The position numbers and the translations under genes were made by a program. Under the pieces are notes generated by a model. That model was not told the origin of the DNA. It saw nothing but the letters and a program-made list of their open reading frames with translations, and did not search any database. This document shows positions 49,025 to 57,301 of a stretch of 64,000 nt of DNA, piece after piece; the stretch's first letter is position 1, and each line of letters begins with the position of its first letter. The DNA is from Phaeovibrio sulfidiphilus (GTDB lineage: Bacteria > Pseudomonadota > Alphaproteobacteria > Rhodospirillales > Rhodospirillaceae), in contig NZ_JACZHT010000003.1 of the NCBI RefSeq assembly GCF_014861485.1, positions 236,712 through 300,711 of the forward strand. The letters are read 5' to 3'.

Positions 49025-49486
49025 GTGCACAAGCGCGCGGTCCCCGCGCCCGAAGAGCTGACTGCCCTCGTCCTCGAGACCCTGGACGACAACAAGGCTG
49101 AAGAGATTGTGATCCTGCCCCTCGAGGGAAAAACGGATATCGCCCGCCAGATGATCGTGGCCAGCGGCCGCTCGGCGCGCCATGTGGGCGCCCTTGCCGA
49201 CCACCTGGAAAGCCGCCTGCGGGATGTGGGCGTGCGCCCGACCATCGAGGGCTTCCCCTCCTGCGACTGGGTGCTTCTGGATACGGGGGACATCATTGTC
49301 CACCTGTTCCGCCCCGAGGTGCGGACCTACTACAATCTGGAAAAGATGTGGGGACCGGCCATCGCCCACCTTGCCGCCCATCGGGACGGTGAGACCGGAA
49401 CCGGCGCCGGGGACGCCCCCGAGGCCTCCGCCCGGGCGGACTTCGATCCGGTCCGCGAGCCCGGAAACACGGCAGACGTCGGATGA
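49025..49486 (+). CDS. rsfS: ribosomal silencing factor RsfS
   Basis: RsfS binds ribosomal protein uL14 and blocks subunit joining when nutrients are scarce. Family features are LVLETLDDNKAEEIVILPL, MIVASGRSARHVGALADHL and GDIIVHLFRPEVRTYYNLE. The Asp-rich C-terminal tail is extra. With the GTG at 49025 the product has 153 residues. An ATT at 49016 is better spaced to GGAGGA (49003-49008) and may be the true start, adding three residues. The stop overlaps the ATG of rlmH (ATGA). Confidence 0.93.
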   Translation: MHKRAVPAPEELTALVLETLDDNKAEEIVILPLEGKTDIARQMIVASGRSARHVGALADHLESRLRDVGVRPTIEGFPSCDWVLLDTGDIIVHLFRPEVRTYYNLEKMWGPAIAHLAAHRDGETGTGAGDAPEASARADFDPVREPGNTADVG

Positions 49487-49944
49487 CCGCCTGGACAATC
49501 CTTGCTGTGGGAAAGGCCCGGCCCGGCCCGGAGCAGGCGCTGTTCGATCACTACCAGATGCGGCTGAGGGGTCGCCTCCACCTTGTTGAGGTCGAGGAAA
49601 AGCGCCCCCTGCCCGTCGAGACCCGGAAGCTCCGCGAGGCGGAGCTTCTTCTTGACCGGCTGCCGCGCAACGCCCGGCTTGTGGTCCTGGACGAACGGGG
49701 TCAGGACATCGACACCCTGTCCCTGGCCCGGTGCCTGAAGCGCTGGTCCGAGGAAGCCCTTCCGGTGGTGGCGTTCGCCATCGGCGGTGCGGACGGACAC
49801 GGCGAGGCCGTCCTCCAGCGCGCCGACATGACCATCTCCATGGGGCGCATGACCTGGCCCCACATGCTGGTCCGCGCCCTGGTGGCCGAGCAGCTCTACC
49901 GGGTGGCCTGCATCCACTCGGGCCACCCCTATCACCGGGAATAG
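49483..49944 (+). CDS. rlmH: 23S rRNA (pseudouridine1915-N3)-methyltransferase
   Basis: RlmH is a SPOUT methyltransferase acting on the assembled ribosome, which fits its coupling to rsfS. The SAM-binding knot FAIGGADGHG is near residue 98 and the C-terminal MTWPHMLVRALVAEQLYRV with GHPYHRE is fully conserved. The 153 residues are the usual length. It is the last gene of the proA-nadD-rsfS-rlmH unit. Confidence 0.96.
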   Translation: MTAWTILAVGKARPGPEQALFDHYQMRLRGRLHLVEVEEKRPLPVETRKLREAELLLDRLPRNARLVVLDERGQDIDTLSLARCLKRWSEEALPVVAFAIGGADGHGEAVLQRADMTISMGRMTWPHMLVRALVAEQLYRVACIHSGHPYHRE

Positions 49945-50246
49945 ACCGGGCCGAACCCGAACCGGGCGCGCGGTGCGCCTCCGTGCAGGGCCCTGAAACC
50001 GGCGGCACGGGAACCGGGGGCCGCGAGGAACGGGAGCCCGGGAAACGGGGCGGGCCGGGTCCACACCCACCCCCTGCCCGAACCGGGACGGCTCGGGTCT
50101 TCGGGGCTGCGAACGCCCCTGTCGGGATCCGGGGCGGGGCCGGCTTTGGGGCCGCGACACGTGCGCATCCCGAAGCGCGGCAGGCCGGGGACACGACCGC
50201 CCGACAGACGAAGACCTGCCCCCTCCCCGACCGCGGACCCGCCGCC
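49945..50246. other. intergenic region between convergent rlmH and gdx
   Basis: A GC-rich 300-base gap in which I see no gene and no clear terminator. Confidence 0.4.
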
Positions 50247-50564
50247 TCAGGCTGTTGAGAACTTCAGGCCCAGGATCCCGGCGACGATCAGGCCGATGCA
50301 GCCCAGGCGCATCAGGGTGGCGGGCTCACCGAACAGGATGATCCCCAGGATTACCGTGCCCACGGCGCCAATCCCCGTCCAGACCGCGTAGGCCGTGCCC
50401 ACGGGCAGGCTCTTCATGGCCAGGCTCAGCAAAACGAAGCTCCCCACAAGCAGGACCAGAGTCACGACAGAAGGGCCCGTCCGGGTGAAGCCCTCGGTGT
50501 AGCGAAGCCCCACCGCCCAGCCGATTTCCAGAATGCCTGCCACAAGAAGAAGTCCCCACGCCAT
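50247..50564 (-). CDS. sugE: SMR-family exporter of the Gdx/SugE type (guanidinium exporter)
   Basis: The 105-residue product has four membrane helices. The sequence follows the Gdx/SugE branch rather than EmrE: the essential Glu lies in [20 protein letters not shown], then [18 protein letters not shown] and TGIGAVGT. Gdx proteins export guanidinium in exchange for protons. The ATG at 50564 has AAGGAG five to six bases upstream; the frame reaches 50666 but through the leader. The leader (50565-50700) folds like a riboswitch with its own terminator, which supports guanidine as the signal. Confidence 0.92.
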   Translation of the reverse strand: MAWGLLLVAGILEIGWAVGLRYTEGFTRTGPSVVTLVLLVGSFVLLSLAMKSLPVGTAYAVWTGIGAVGTVILGIILFGEPATLMRLGCIGLIVAGILGLKFSTA

Positions 50565-50621
50565 TGCCGCTCCTTTCGCGCTGTGCCCGCGAGCCAAAAA
50601 GTCCCGCGGTTCCCGCGAGTC

Positions 50622-50652
50622 AAAAAAAAAGCCGGAGCGCAAAAGCTCCGGC
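50622..50652 (-). terminator. intrinsic terminator within the gdx leader
   Basis: A perfect eight-base stem GCCGGAGC/GCTCCGGC (50652-50645 with 50638-50631 on the minus strand) has a six-base loop and is followed by nine T. It lies about 60 bases upstream of the gdx ATG, so it must be bypassed for expression. Confidence 0.9.
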
Positions 50653-50700
50653 ATGAGGACAGGCACATCCCCCTAGGATGCAGTCCCTGTCATGCAGTTG
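50622..50700 (-). ncRNA. riboswitch-like leader of gdx, candidate guanidine riboswitch
   Basis: Read on the minus strand, a hairpin is built from GCAUG (50695-50691) with CAUGC (50655-50651) and ACAGG (50690-50686) with CCUGU (50663-50659). An inner stem GCAUCC-UAGGG-GGAUGU (50681-50665) and asymmetric unpaired bases GACU and CCU complete it. The 3' strand of the outer helix overlaps the first bases of the terminator at 50652. A two-hairpin, terminator-controlled aptamer ahead of a guanidinium exporter fits a guanidine riboswitch. From memory it resembles the mepA/guanidine-IV layout; the class assignment is tentative. Confidence 0.55.
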
Positions 50701-50798
50701 TATGACGGCCCCATTGGAGCACCGCCGGCCCCCGGTTTCAAGGGCAAAATCCGAACGCCCGTCCCAGCGTCCTGTAAAGCGCTACCCCGCAAGGGAAG

Positions 50799-50910
50799 CC
50801 CCTGCGCGCGGGCCGGAACCGGAGGCTCCCACGCAGACGAAATCTTGTCTTACCGCGGGGATGTCCCCTGCGCGGGGGCCGGAACCGGTGGCTCCCGCGC
50901 AGAGGGGATC
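50799..50910. repeat. two imperfect palindromic repeats, period 66
   Basis: A segment of about 41 bases starting CCCCTGCGCG and containing GGCCGGAACCGG occurs at 50799 and 50865. The second copy is the core of a larger imperfect palindrome (50860-50910) with arms TGCGCGGG/CCCGCGCA and outer CCCCT/AGGGG. It lies in the gap 50565-51008, which otherwise contains only the gdx leader. Confidence 0.65.
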
Positions 50911-51008
50911 ATTCTTGTGAGGAGCGCCGATCTCCGGCCGGTGCGCGCTCATCCGTGTCCGGAGAGGGCACCGGCAGACCGGCGAACCGGCAGACACGCA
51001 CGCCGCTG

Positions 51009-51749
51009 TCAGGCTTTGCTCTTGCCTGCCACCTTCCTGCGACCGTACACACCGGCGCCGGCAAGGGCCGTCCCCAGCAGGATCAGGGCACCCGGCAGGG
51101 GAACATCACCCGGGTTGGGGCTGTCCACCGAGAACTTGGCATTGTAACCGTGAAGCATCTCCCGATCAAAGTCGCCCGAGGCATTCATGAAGCCGTAGTT
51201 ACCCCGAAGAACCAGACTGTATTCCCCCGCGGCAAGTTTGGACCAGGTGTGGCTCCAGTCCACCATCCCAACGTTTTTGGAGAAGATAGTGTTCCCGTTC
51301 TTGTCCTCCAGGACAACGTTCATGAAATTGTCCCAGCTATTCACGCCCGGAGACAGCCGCGTCAGGTCCAGTTTCAGCGACGCTGTCTCGTGAAGGGAAA
51401 ACTTGTAGACGTTTCTAAACGAACGCTTGCGGTCCTGGTCCCACAGCCCCTGCTCCGCCTTCGGAGCCTTAACCCGGCCTTTGGGCCCTTCCGTAAAGGC
51501 CTGAAGCACCGTGGTGCCCTCGGTCTTTCCGGTCGCCGTGCTCGCATACTTGGCGAAAAGGGTTCCGCCGGTCTTGGGGTCATAAACCCCGTCCGACGTT
51601 TTGGTCGTCTTGCTGATCACTCCCAGATCAACATTGAGGCTGGAGATCGCAGCCTGCGCGGCCTGCGCCTGCAAGAACGCCGCCGCAAGAAACACCGAAA
51701 CGCCGACAAATGCAGCGCGAACGGCGTTTATTCTCAGAGCATGTGTCAT
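51009..51749 (-). CDS. exported protein with VPLPA/PEP-CTERM-type sorting signal
   Basis: The 246-residue product has an N-terminal signal peptide (hydrophobic to about residue 33, AQAA). A beta-rich domain follows (LRGNYGFMNASGDFDRE, SKLAAGEYSLVL). A C-terminal tripartite tail VPLPGALILLGTALAG-AGVYGRRK ends the protein. Such tails are recognised by exosortase-type enzymes, which process proteins destined for the surface or an exopolysaccharide matrix. The FxxxL.aGeYtL region resembles FxDxA-type PEP-CTERM proteins. Base composition is clearly lower in GC than the neighbours. The ATG at 51749 has GAGGAT five bases upstream. No exosortase or polysaccharide genes are adjacent. Confidence 0.8.
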   Translation of the reverse strand: MTHALRINAVRAAFVGVSVFLAAAFLQAQAAQAAISSLNVDLGVISKTTKTSDGVYDPKTGGTLFAKYASTATGKTEGTTVLQAFTEGPKGRVKAPKAEQGLWDQDRKRSFRNVYKFSLHETASLKLDLTRLSPGVNSWDNFMNVVLEDKNGNTIFSKNVGMVDWSHTWSKLAAGEYSLVLRGNYGFMNASGDFDREMLHGYNAKFSVDSPNPGDVPLPGALILLGTALAGAGVYGRRKVAGKSKA

Positions 51750-52535
51750 AAGATCCTCACTCGAAACGCACCCCCGACACGTCCGGCATCAAAGGGCTCT
51801 GCAGGGCAAGCCCGACCACCGGAAACAGGGGACGAAATCCCTGCAACCATCACTTACACAACGAGAAATTAACACACATTCAGTGCACGTAAAAGTGAAC
51901 TCGCGAACGCAGCTTCCCCTTTTTTCACAGGGCCTTGCCTCCCGGCGGAGCCCCGCGGCGCGAGGCCGGCATCACCCGCCCCCGCGGGGGCAGCCCGCCC
52001 TCCCATACGGCGCGCCCAAACCCCACAGGCAGGGCCGGAAAAGCGCCCTGTCCGGTCGGCCCGCAGACGGGCAAACCCGGCCCCCGGGGCATGCGGCGCC
52101 GGCCGCGCCCCGGTTCCAAACCCTGAGCGGCAATCGCACTCCGAACACGGAAAGGGACACCCGACAGGCGCCGCGCGCCCCGCGCGAACGGTCCCATCAA
52201 GGCTCCTCACAGTGCGTTCTGGCGGTTTTGCTTGAGCGACTCGACATCGGGCGGGGGCATTGCCGGAGCACTGCCGGATCATTCCCGGCCCCTCCCCGCT
52301 CGACACGCACGGGGCGGGCTTCTATAGTCAGTTCCCCACGGCGCCCCCTCAGCCGGTTCTGTGAGGCCGGAGGGCATCAACAGCCGCCCCCACCCGTCCG
52401 GCACCCGGAGGTCCGGGCCCGCACACCGAGCGCGCCCGGAGCACTCGCCTGCGCGTTTGCCCCCTGGCTCCCCCTGCCGGAGACCGGGGTCACGCTCCGC
52501 CCTCACCCGTTTCCATCCCAGATGCAGAGACCCCC
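51750..52535. other. intergenic region between the sorting-signal gene and the ABC exporter
   Basis: About 790 bases with no convincing gene. The strip 51840-51910 is AT-rich and probably carries the minus-strand promoter. It includes AGTGCAC and AGTGAAC close together. The rest is GC-rich with open frames of no recognisable content. Confidence 0.45.
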
Positions 52536-54371
52536 ATGTTTTCCTGGTTCGAGCGCAAACTGACCCCCTTTCCGGACCGCAGTCCCTCAACGCCGCCAGC
52601 GGCCTTCTATCCGTTTCTCTGGCAGGCAACACAGGGCGTCCGGGGCTACATCCTGGCCACCGCCCTTCTGGCGGCCCTGATCGGCGGGTTCGAGGCCGTG
52701 ATGTTTGTTCTTCTGGGCACCGGCGTTGACTGGCTCTCGAAGATCCCGCCCGACCGGATCTGGGCGGACGAGAAGGGCACGCTTCTCATTGTGGCGGGCG
52801 TGCTGTGCGGATCCCTGCTGCTGGCGTGCCTGCAGACCCTGGTGAAGCATCAGATCCTGTCAGCGAACTTCCCCATGCGCCTGCGCTGGAACTTTCACCG
52901 GCTGATGCTCGACCAGTCCATGAGCTTCTATCAGAACGAGTTCTCCGGGCGGATCGTCACCAAGGTCATGCAGACCGCCGCAGCCCTGCGGGACATGACG
53001 ATGATCGTGGTGGATATCCTGGTCTTCGCCAGCATCTACTTTGTCACCATGACCCTGTCCTTCGGGGTGTTCGACCCGTGGCTTGCTCTTCCGTTCGGGC
53101 TCTGGCTTCTGAGCTATCTTCTGGTCCTGCGGTTCCTGATCCCGCGCATGTCGGACGGAGCCCGCAGGCAGGCGGACGCCCGCTCGGTCATGATGGGGCG
53201 GGTGACGGACGCCTACGCCAACATTGCCACCGTGAAGCTGTTCTCCCACGCGGGCCGGGAGGCCGAGAGCGCCCGCTCCGCCATGGGCGTCTTTCTGGAC
53301 GCGGCCCGGCGGTTCCTGCGCAACGTGAGCCTGTTCGAGATCCTGAACGAGCTCCTGTTCCTGCTGCTGATCCTGGGCGCGGGGGCCATTGCCCTGTGGC
53401 GCTGGGGCATGGGCGAGATCGGCATCGGCGCCGTGGCGGCGGTGGGAGCCATGATCCTGCGCCTGAACGGCCTGTCCCACTGGATCATGTGGGAAAGCAT
53501 GCAGCTTTTTGAAAACGTGGGCACGGTCCACGACGGGGTGGGCATGTTCTCGAAAGCCCCCGAGATCACCGACCACCCCGACGCCAGTGTCCTCACGGTG
53601 CCGAGGGGCGAGATCCGCTTCGAGGCGGTCACCTTCCGCTACGACCCCACCCGCGAGGCCCCGACCATCGACGACTTCACCCTGACCATCCGGCCCGGCG
53701 AGAAGATCGGTGTGGTGGGGCGCTCGGGGGCCGGGAAGTCCACACTGGTGGGGCTTCTCCTGCGCTTCCGCGACATGCAGAAGGGCCGCATCCTGATCGA
53801 CGGTCAGGACATCACCCGGGTCACCCAGGACTCCCTGCGCCAGCACATCGGCATGGTCATGCAAGACACGTCGCTGCTGCACCGCTCGGTGCGGGAGAAC
53901 ATCCTGTACGGCCGCCCCGACGCCACCGAAAGCGAGATGGTCGCCGCCGCCGAGCGCGCCCGGGCCCACGAGTTCATCGGAGCCCTGTCCGATCCGTCGG
54001 GACACACCGGCTACGACGCCCACGTGGGGGAGCGCGGTGTCACCCTCTCCGGCGGCCAGCGCCAGAGAATTGCCATCGCCCGGGTCATGCTGAAGGACGC
54101 CCCCATCCTGATCCTGGACGAGGCCACCAGCGCCCTGGACTCCGAGGTCGAAACCGCGATCCAGGAAAACCTCTACCGCCTGATGGAGGGAAAAACCGTG
54201 GTGGCCATCGCGCATCGCCTGTCCACCATCGCCGCCATGGACCGCCTGGTGGTGCTGGATGAGGGGCGGATTGTGGAGGAGGGAACCCACGCAAGCCTGC
54301 TCGCCAAAGGCGGCGTCTATGCCCGGCTGTGGGCGCACCAGAGCGGAGGCTTCCTGGGCGAGAGCGCCTGA
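52536..54371 (+). CDS. ABC-type exporter, fused membrane and ATPase domains
   Basis: The 611-residue half-transporter works as a homodimer. The membrane domain has six helices (about residues 35-330). The ATPase domain follows, with Walker A VVGRSGAGKST near 395, Q-loop MQDTSLLH, signature LSGGQRQRIA near 507, Walker B ILILDEATSALD and the switch His in IAHRLST. The sequence resembles the MsbA/multidrug exporter group; the substrate is not determinable. The ATG at 52536 follows GCAGAGAC. It is a lone gene. Confidence 0.92.
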   Translation: MFSWFERKLTPFPDRSPSTPPAAFYPFLWQATQGVRGYILATALLAALIGGFEAVMFVLLGTGVDWLSKIPPDRIWADEKGTLLIVAGVLCGSLLLACLQTLVKHQILSANFPMRLRWNFHRLMLDQSMSFYQNEFSGRIVTKVMQTAAALRDMTMIVVDILVFASIYFVTMTLSFGVFDPWLALPFGLWLLSYLLVLRFLIPRMSDGARRQADARSVMMGRVTDAYANIATVKLFSHAGREAESARSAMGVFLDAARRFLRNVSLFEILNELLFLLLILGAGAIALWRWGMGEIGIGAVAAVGAMILRLNGLSHWIMWESMQLFENVGTVHDGVGMFSKAPEITDHPDASVLTVPRGEIRFEAVTFRYDPTREAPTIDDFTLTIRPGEKIGVVGRSGAGKSTLVGLLLRFRDMQKGRILIDGQDITRVTQDSLRQHIGMVMQDTSLLHRSVRENILYGRPDATESEMVAAAERARAHEFIGALSDPSGHTGYDAHVGERGVTLSGGQRQRIAIARVMLKDAPILILDEATSALDSEVETAIQENLYRLMEGKTVVAIAHRLSTIAAMDRLVVLDEGRIVEEGTHASLLAKGGVYARLWAHQSGGFLGESA

Positions 54372-54539
54372 CACGGGCGCCCGGGCCATCGGGGCGACGG
54401 GCGAGCGGCCAGATCCGAGGAACCGCCCGGGTAAGGCCCGGGGGGATCGGGAGGGCGGGGAGCAAGACGCCGGAGGGACCGGATGACGGGGGACAGGGGA
54501 ACCGCCCCGCCCCGGGCCCGCCAACCCCGGGCCGCACGC

Positions 54540-55110
54540 CGCCCTTCCGCCTCCCACCCCGGCCCGGCCTGGTGGTCCCCGGGCCACTCCCGTCACGCCA
54601 GTATCCGGCGGTCATAAAGAGAGGCCCCGTCCAACCGCCACCCTTCCGCCTCCCGCCCGGCCGGCAGCCCCGGGCCACTCCCCATACATACACCACCCGG
54701 CCACGCCTGCTTCTGCGTTTCCCCACAAAAACGACGTGCCGCCAGCCCCGCCCGCGCACGGCACAACGCGGGCGCTGCCGCACATGTGCTCCACACCAGC
54801 GCAGCGCAGGTGCCACACTACGGGTGTCCATCCACACGCCACCGTCCCGCCCCGGGTGGTACGCGGATGCCCGGGCCTATGCCGTGAATACCATCTAAAG
54901 ACCATACCCATGGCCCGACGGAGCCCGGGCACTGTCGCCCGGCACCCGGCCCTGCCCGCCCCTCAAGCACACCCGCGTCCCCCCCAACCGGCTGCCCCTT
55001 AGGCCCGCATCCCCCCACCGGCTGCCCGCGCCACAGTAACCGGCTGCCCGCCCCTCGGGCACGCCCGCATCCCCCCACCGCCTGCCCGCCCCCTCGCTCC
55101 GGCGCCGCGA
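54540..55110. repeat. GC-rich direct repeats in a 1-kb gene-free region
   Basis: The gap 54372-55417 has no supported gene. CCCTTCCGCCTCCC with a following CCCGGGCCACTCCC occurs at about 54541-54591 and again at 54641-54683. A second family (CCCGCATCCCCCCACCGGCT and variants, with CCTGCCCGCC) recurs at about 54972, 55004 and 55064. The last 160 bases (55250-55417) are AT-richer and hold the glp promoter. Confidence 0.75.
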
Positions 55111-55316
55111 CTCCGGCGCGTCTGGCGTCACGAAACCGGCGCACATCCCATCCGGGCGGGCCCAAACATCCCGCTCCCGGTTGCACCCGGTCCACCACAC
55201 TGTCAGAGCGCGAGACGACAACACCCCCTCCCGAAGGTCGGCCTCCAAAAAGACGTATTCTGCCAGTTTCAGCCATACTTCTGACCGTGCATGCCCTTGT
55301 CTTGCCAACACTCTTA

Positions 55317-55334
55317 ATTTAAAGTCACTTAAAT
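55317..55334. promoter_or_regulatory. inverted repeat ATTTAA-N6-TTAAAT, candidate glp operator
   Basis: Perfect six-base arms surround AGTCAC, in the most AT-rich strip of the region, about 85 bases upstream of glpA. It could bind a repressor or overlap the promoter. No glpR is in the window, so the regulator is unknown. Confidence 0.45.
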
Positions 55335-55417
55335 CGAGAGCCGGTGCCGTCCCGGCGGGAGGGATCTCCCGATCCCCTCCGAGCGGACCTCCGGCTACCC
55401 AGTGCGGAGACGCCTCC

Positions 55418-57301
55418 ATGCAGGCGAGCCCTTCCAGCGGTGACGCGGACGTCATCATCATCGGCGGCGGGATCACCGGAGCCGGAATTGCCCGGGACTG
55501 CGCCCGGCGGGGCCTGCGCGCCCTTCTGGTGGAGCGCCGCGACTACTCCACAGGCGCCACCGGGCGCAACCACGGCCTTCTTCACAGCGGCGCCCGCTAC
55601 GCGGTCACGGACCCGGAGTCCGCCCGGGAGTGCATCGAGGAAAACCGGATCCTGCGCACAATCGCCCGCCACTGTGTCGAGGACACGGGAGGGCTGTTCA
55701 TCTCGCTCCCCGAGGACGACCTTGCATTCCAGAAAACATTTCTGGATGCATGTTCCAAAGCCGACATCCCCGCCCGCGCCCTGGACCCGGCCGAGGCCCG
55801 GCGCCTGGAGCCCTCGGTCAACCCGGAGCTGACCGGTGCCGTCCACGTTCCGGACGGGGCGGTGGACCCCTTCCGCCTGACACTTGCCAATATTCTGGAC
55901 GCCACCGCCCACGGCGCCCGCTGCCTGACCTACCACGAGGTGACCGGGCTCCTGAAAGAGGGCCCGGCGGTGACCGGCGTGCGGGTGCGCAACACACTGA
56001 CCGGCGAGACCCGGGAGTTCCGCGCGCCCCTCACCATTAATGCAGCCGGGATCTGGGGCCAGGCCATCGCCCGCATGGCAGACGTCGAGGTTCGCATGTT
56101 CCCCACCCGGGGCGCCCTGCTGATCCTGGGGCACCGGCTGAACACCGTCGTGATCAACCGCTGCCGCAAGCCTGCGGACGCGGACATCCTGGTGCCCGGC
56201 GACACGGTCTCGCTGATCGGCACGACCTCAACCCCCGTCCCGTTCGAGCAGGTGGACGACCTGCGGGTGACCACCGAGGAGGTGGACCTGCTGGTCCGGG
56301 AGGGCCGGCTGCTGGCTCCGGCTCTTGCGGACACCCGCATGCTGCGAGCCTACGCGGGGGCCCGGCCCCTGATCGCCGACGAGGACGACGCCACCGGCCG
56401 CTCCATCAGCCGCCGCATCGTCCTTCTGGACCACGAGAGCCGGGACGGCTGCCCCGGGTTCATCACCATCTCCGGGGGCAAGCTGATCACCTACCGGCTG
56501 ATGGCGGAAATGACCACCGACCTGGTCTGCACGAAGCTGGGCGTGAGCGCCCGGTGCGACACGGCCACGGTCCCCCTGCCCGGCTCCCGCGAGACCACGG
56601 CCGAGACCCTGAAAAAGCTCGCAGCCCTGCCCGTGACCCAGCGCCGGTCGGTGGTGGGACGCTACGGCGACGAGGCCCAGGACCTGGCGGATGGCGGCCC
56701 CGGAAGCCGGAGCCTGGTGTGCGAGTGCGAGAGCGTCAGCGTGGGCGAGGTGGTCCGCGCGATCGAGACCCTGGGCGTGCACAGCCTGACGGACCTGCGC
56801 CGGCGCACCCGCCTTGGCATGGGTACCTGCCAGGGCGAGCTGTGCGCATGCCGCGCCGCGGGTCTTCTGGTGCAGGAGGGGGTGACCCCGCCCGCGGGCA
56901 TGCCCGACACCCTGGCCCGCCTCCTCGAGGAACGCTGGAAGGGGATCCGCCCCGTTGCCTGGGCCGACGCCCTGCGGGAAAGCGAGTTCACCCTGTGGCT
57001 CTATCAGGGGGTCTGCGGCCTTGGCCGACCGTCCGGCCCCAACCCTGGGCCCGGCCCCGGACCCGGGCCCATCACAGCCGGATCGCCGCCGGATGCCAGC
57101 GGGGCCATGCCGCTGGCCCCCGCCCCGAACGGGGTGACAAGCCACGCCACGCCCGGCACCTCCGCGCATGCCCCGAACGGAGCCTCCGCACCCTCCCCGG
57201 ACGGGGCCTCCGCACCCACCCCGGACGGGGGGACCACCCACGCCCGCACCCCCAACCCCGAACCGTCCCCCGACGGGAAAGCAGGTGGCCATGCGCTATG
57301 A
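55418..57301 (+). CDS. glpA: anaerobic glycerol-3-phosphate dehydrogenase subunit A
   Basis: GlpA is the FAD subunit that oxidises glycerol-3-phosphate to DHAP, passing electrons through GlpB and GlpC to quinone. The FAD motif IIIGGGITGAGIARDC starts near residue 14, ATGRNHGLLHSGARY near 50, and FITISGGKLITYRLM near 345. A BFD-type [2Fe-2S] domain with CECESVS and GMGTCQGELCACR (near 435-490) follows. The C-terminus carries an extra 85 residues, Pro/Gly/Ala-rich with NGASAPSPDGASAPTPDG repeats, not found in E. coli GlpA (542 residues). The ATG at 55418 has GGAGA seven bases upstream. The tail overlaps glpB by 11 bases. Confidence 0.94.
   Translation: MQASPSSGDADVIIIGGGITGAGIARDCARRGLRALLVERRDYSTGATGRNHGLLHSGARYAVTDPESARECIEENRILRTIARHCVEDTGGLFISLPEDDLAFQKTFLDACSKADIPARALDPAEARRLEPSVNPELTGAVHVPDGAVDPFRLTLANILDATAHGARCLTYHEVTGLLKEGPAVTGVRVRNTLTGETREFRAPLTINAAGIWGQAIARMADVEVRMFPTRGALLILGHRLNTVVINRCRKPADADILVPGDTVSLIGTTSTPVPFEQVDDLRVTTEEVDLLVREGRLLAPALADTRMLRAYAGARPLIADEDDATGRSISRRIVLLDHESRDGCPGFITISGGKLITYRLMAEMTTDLVCTKLGVSARCDTATVPLPGSRETTAETLKKLAALPVTQRRSVVGRYGDEAQDLADGGPGSRSLVCECESVSVGEVVRAIETLGVHSLTDLRRRTRLGMGTCQGELCACRAAGLLVQEGVTPPAGMPDTLARLLEERWKGIRPVAWADALRESEFTLWLYQGVCGLGRPSGPNPGPGPGPGPITAGSPPDASGAMPLAPAPNGVTSHATPGTSAHAPNGASAPSPDGASAPTPDGGTTHARTPNPEPSPDGKAGGHAL

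Noticed and set aside
50799..50910. Possible degenerate CRISPR repeats (palindromic, period 66)
   Set aside because: Only two copies, similarity continues into the would-be spacer and no cas genes are near.
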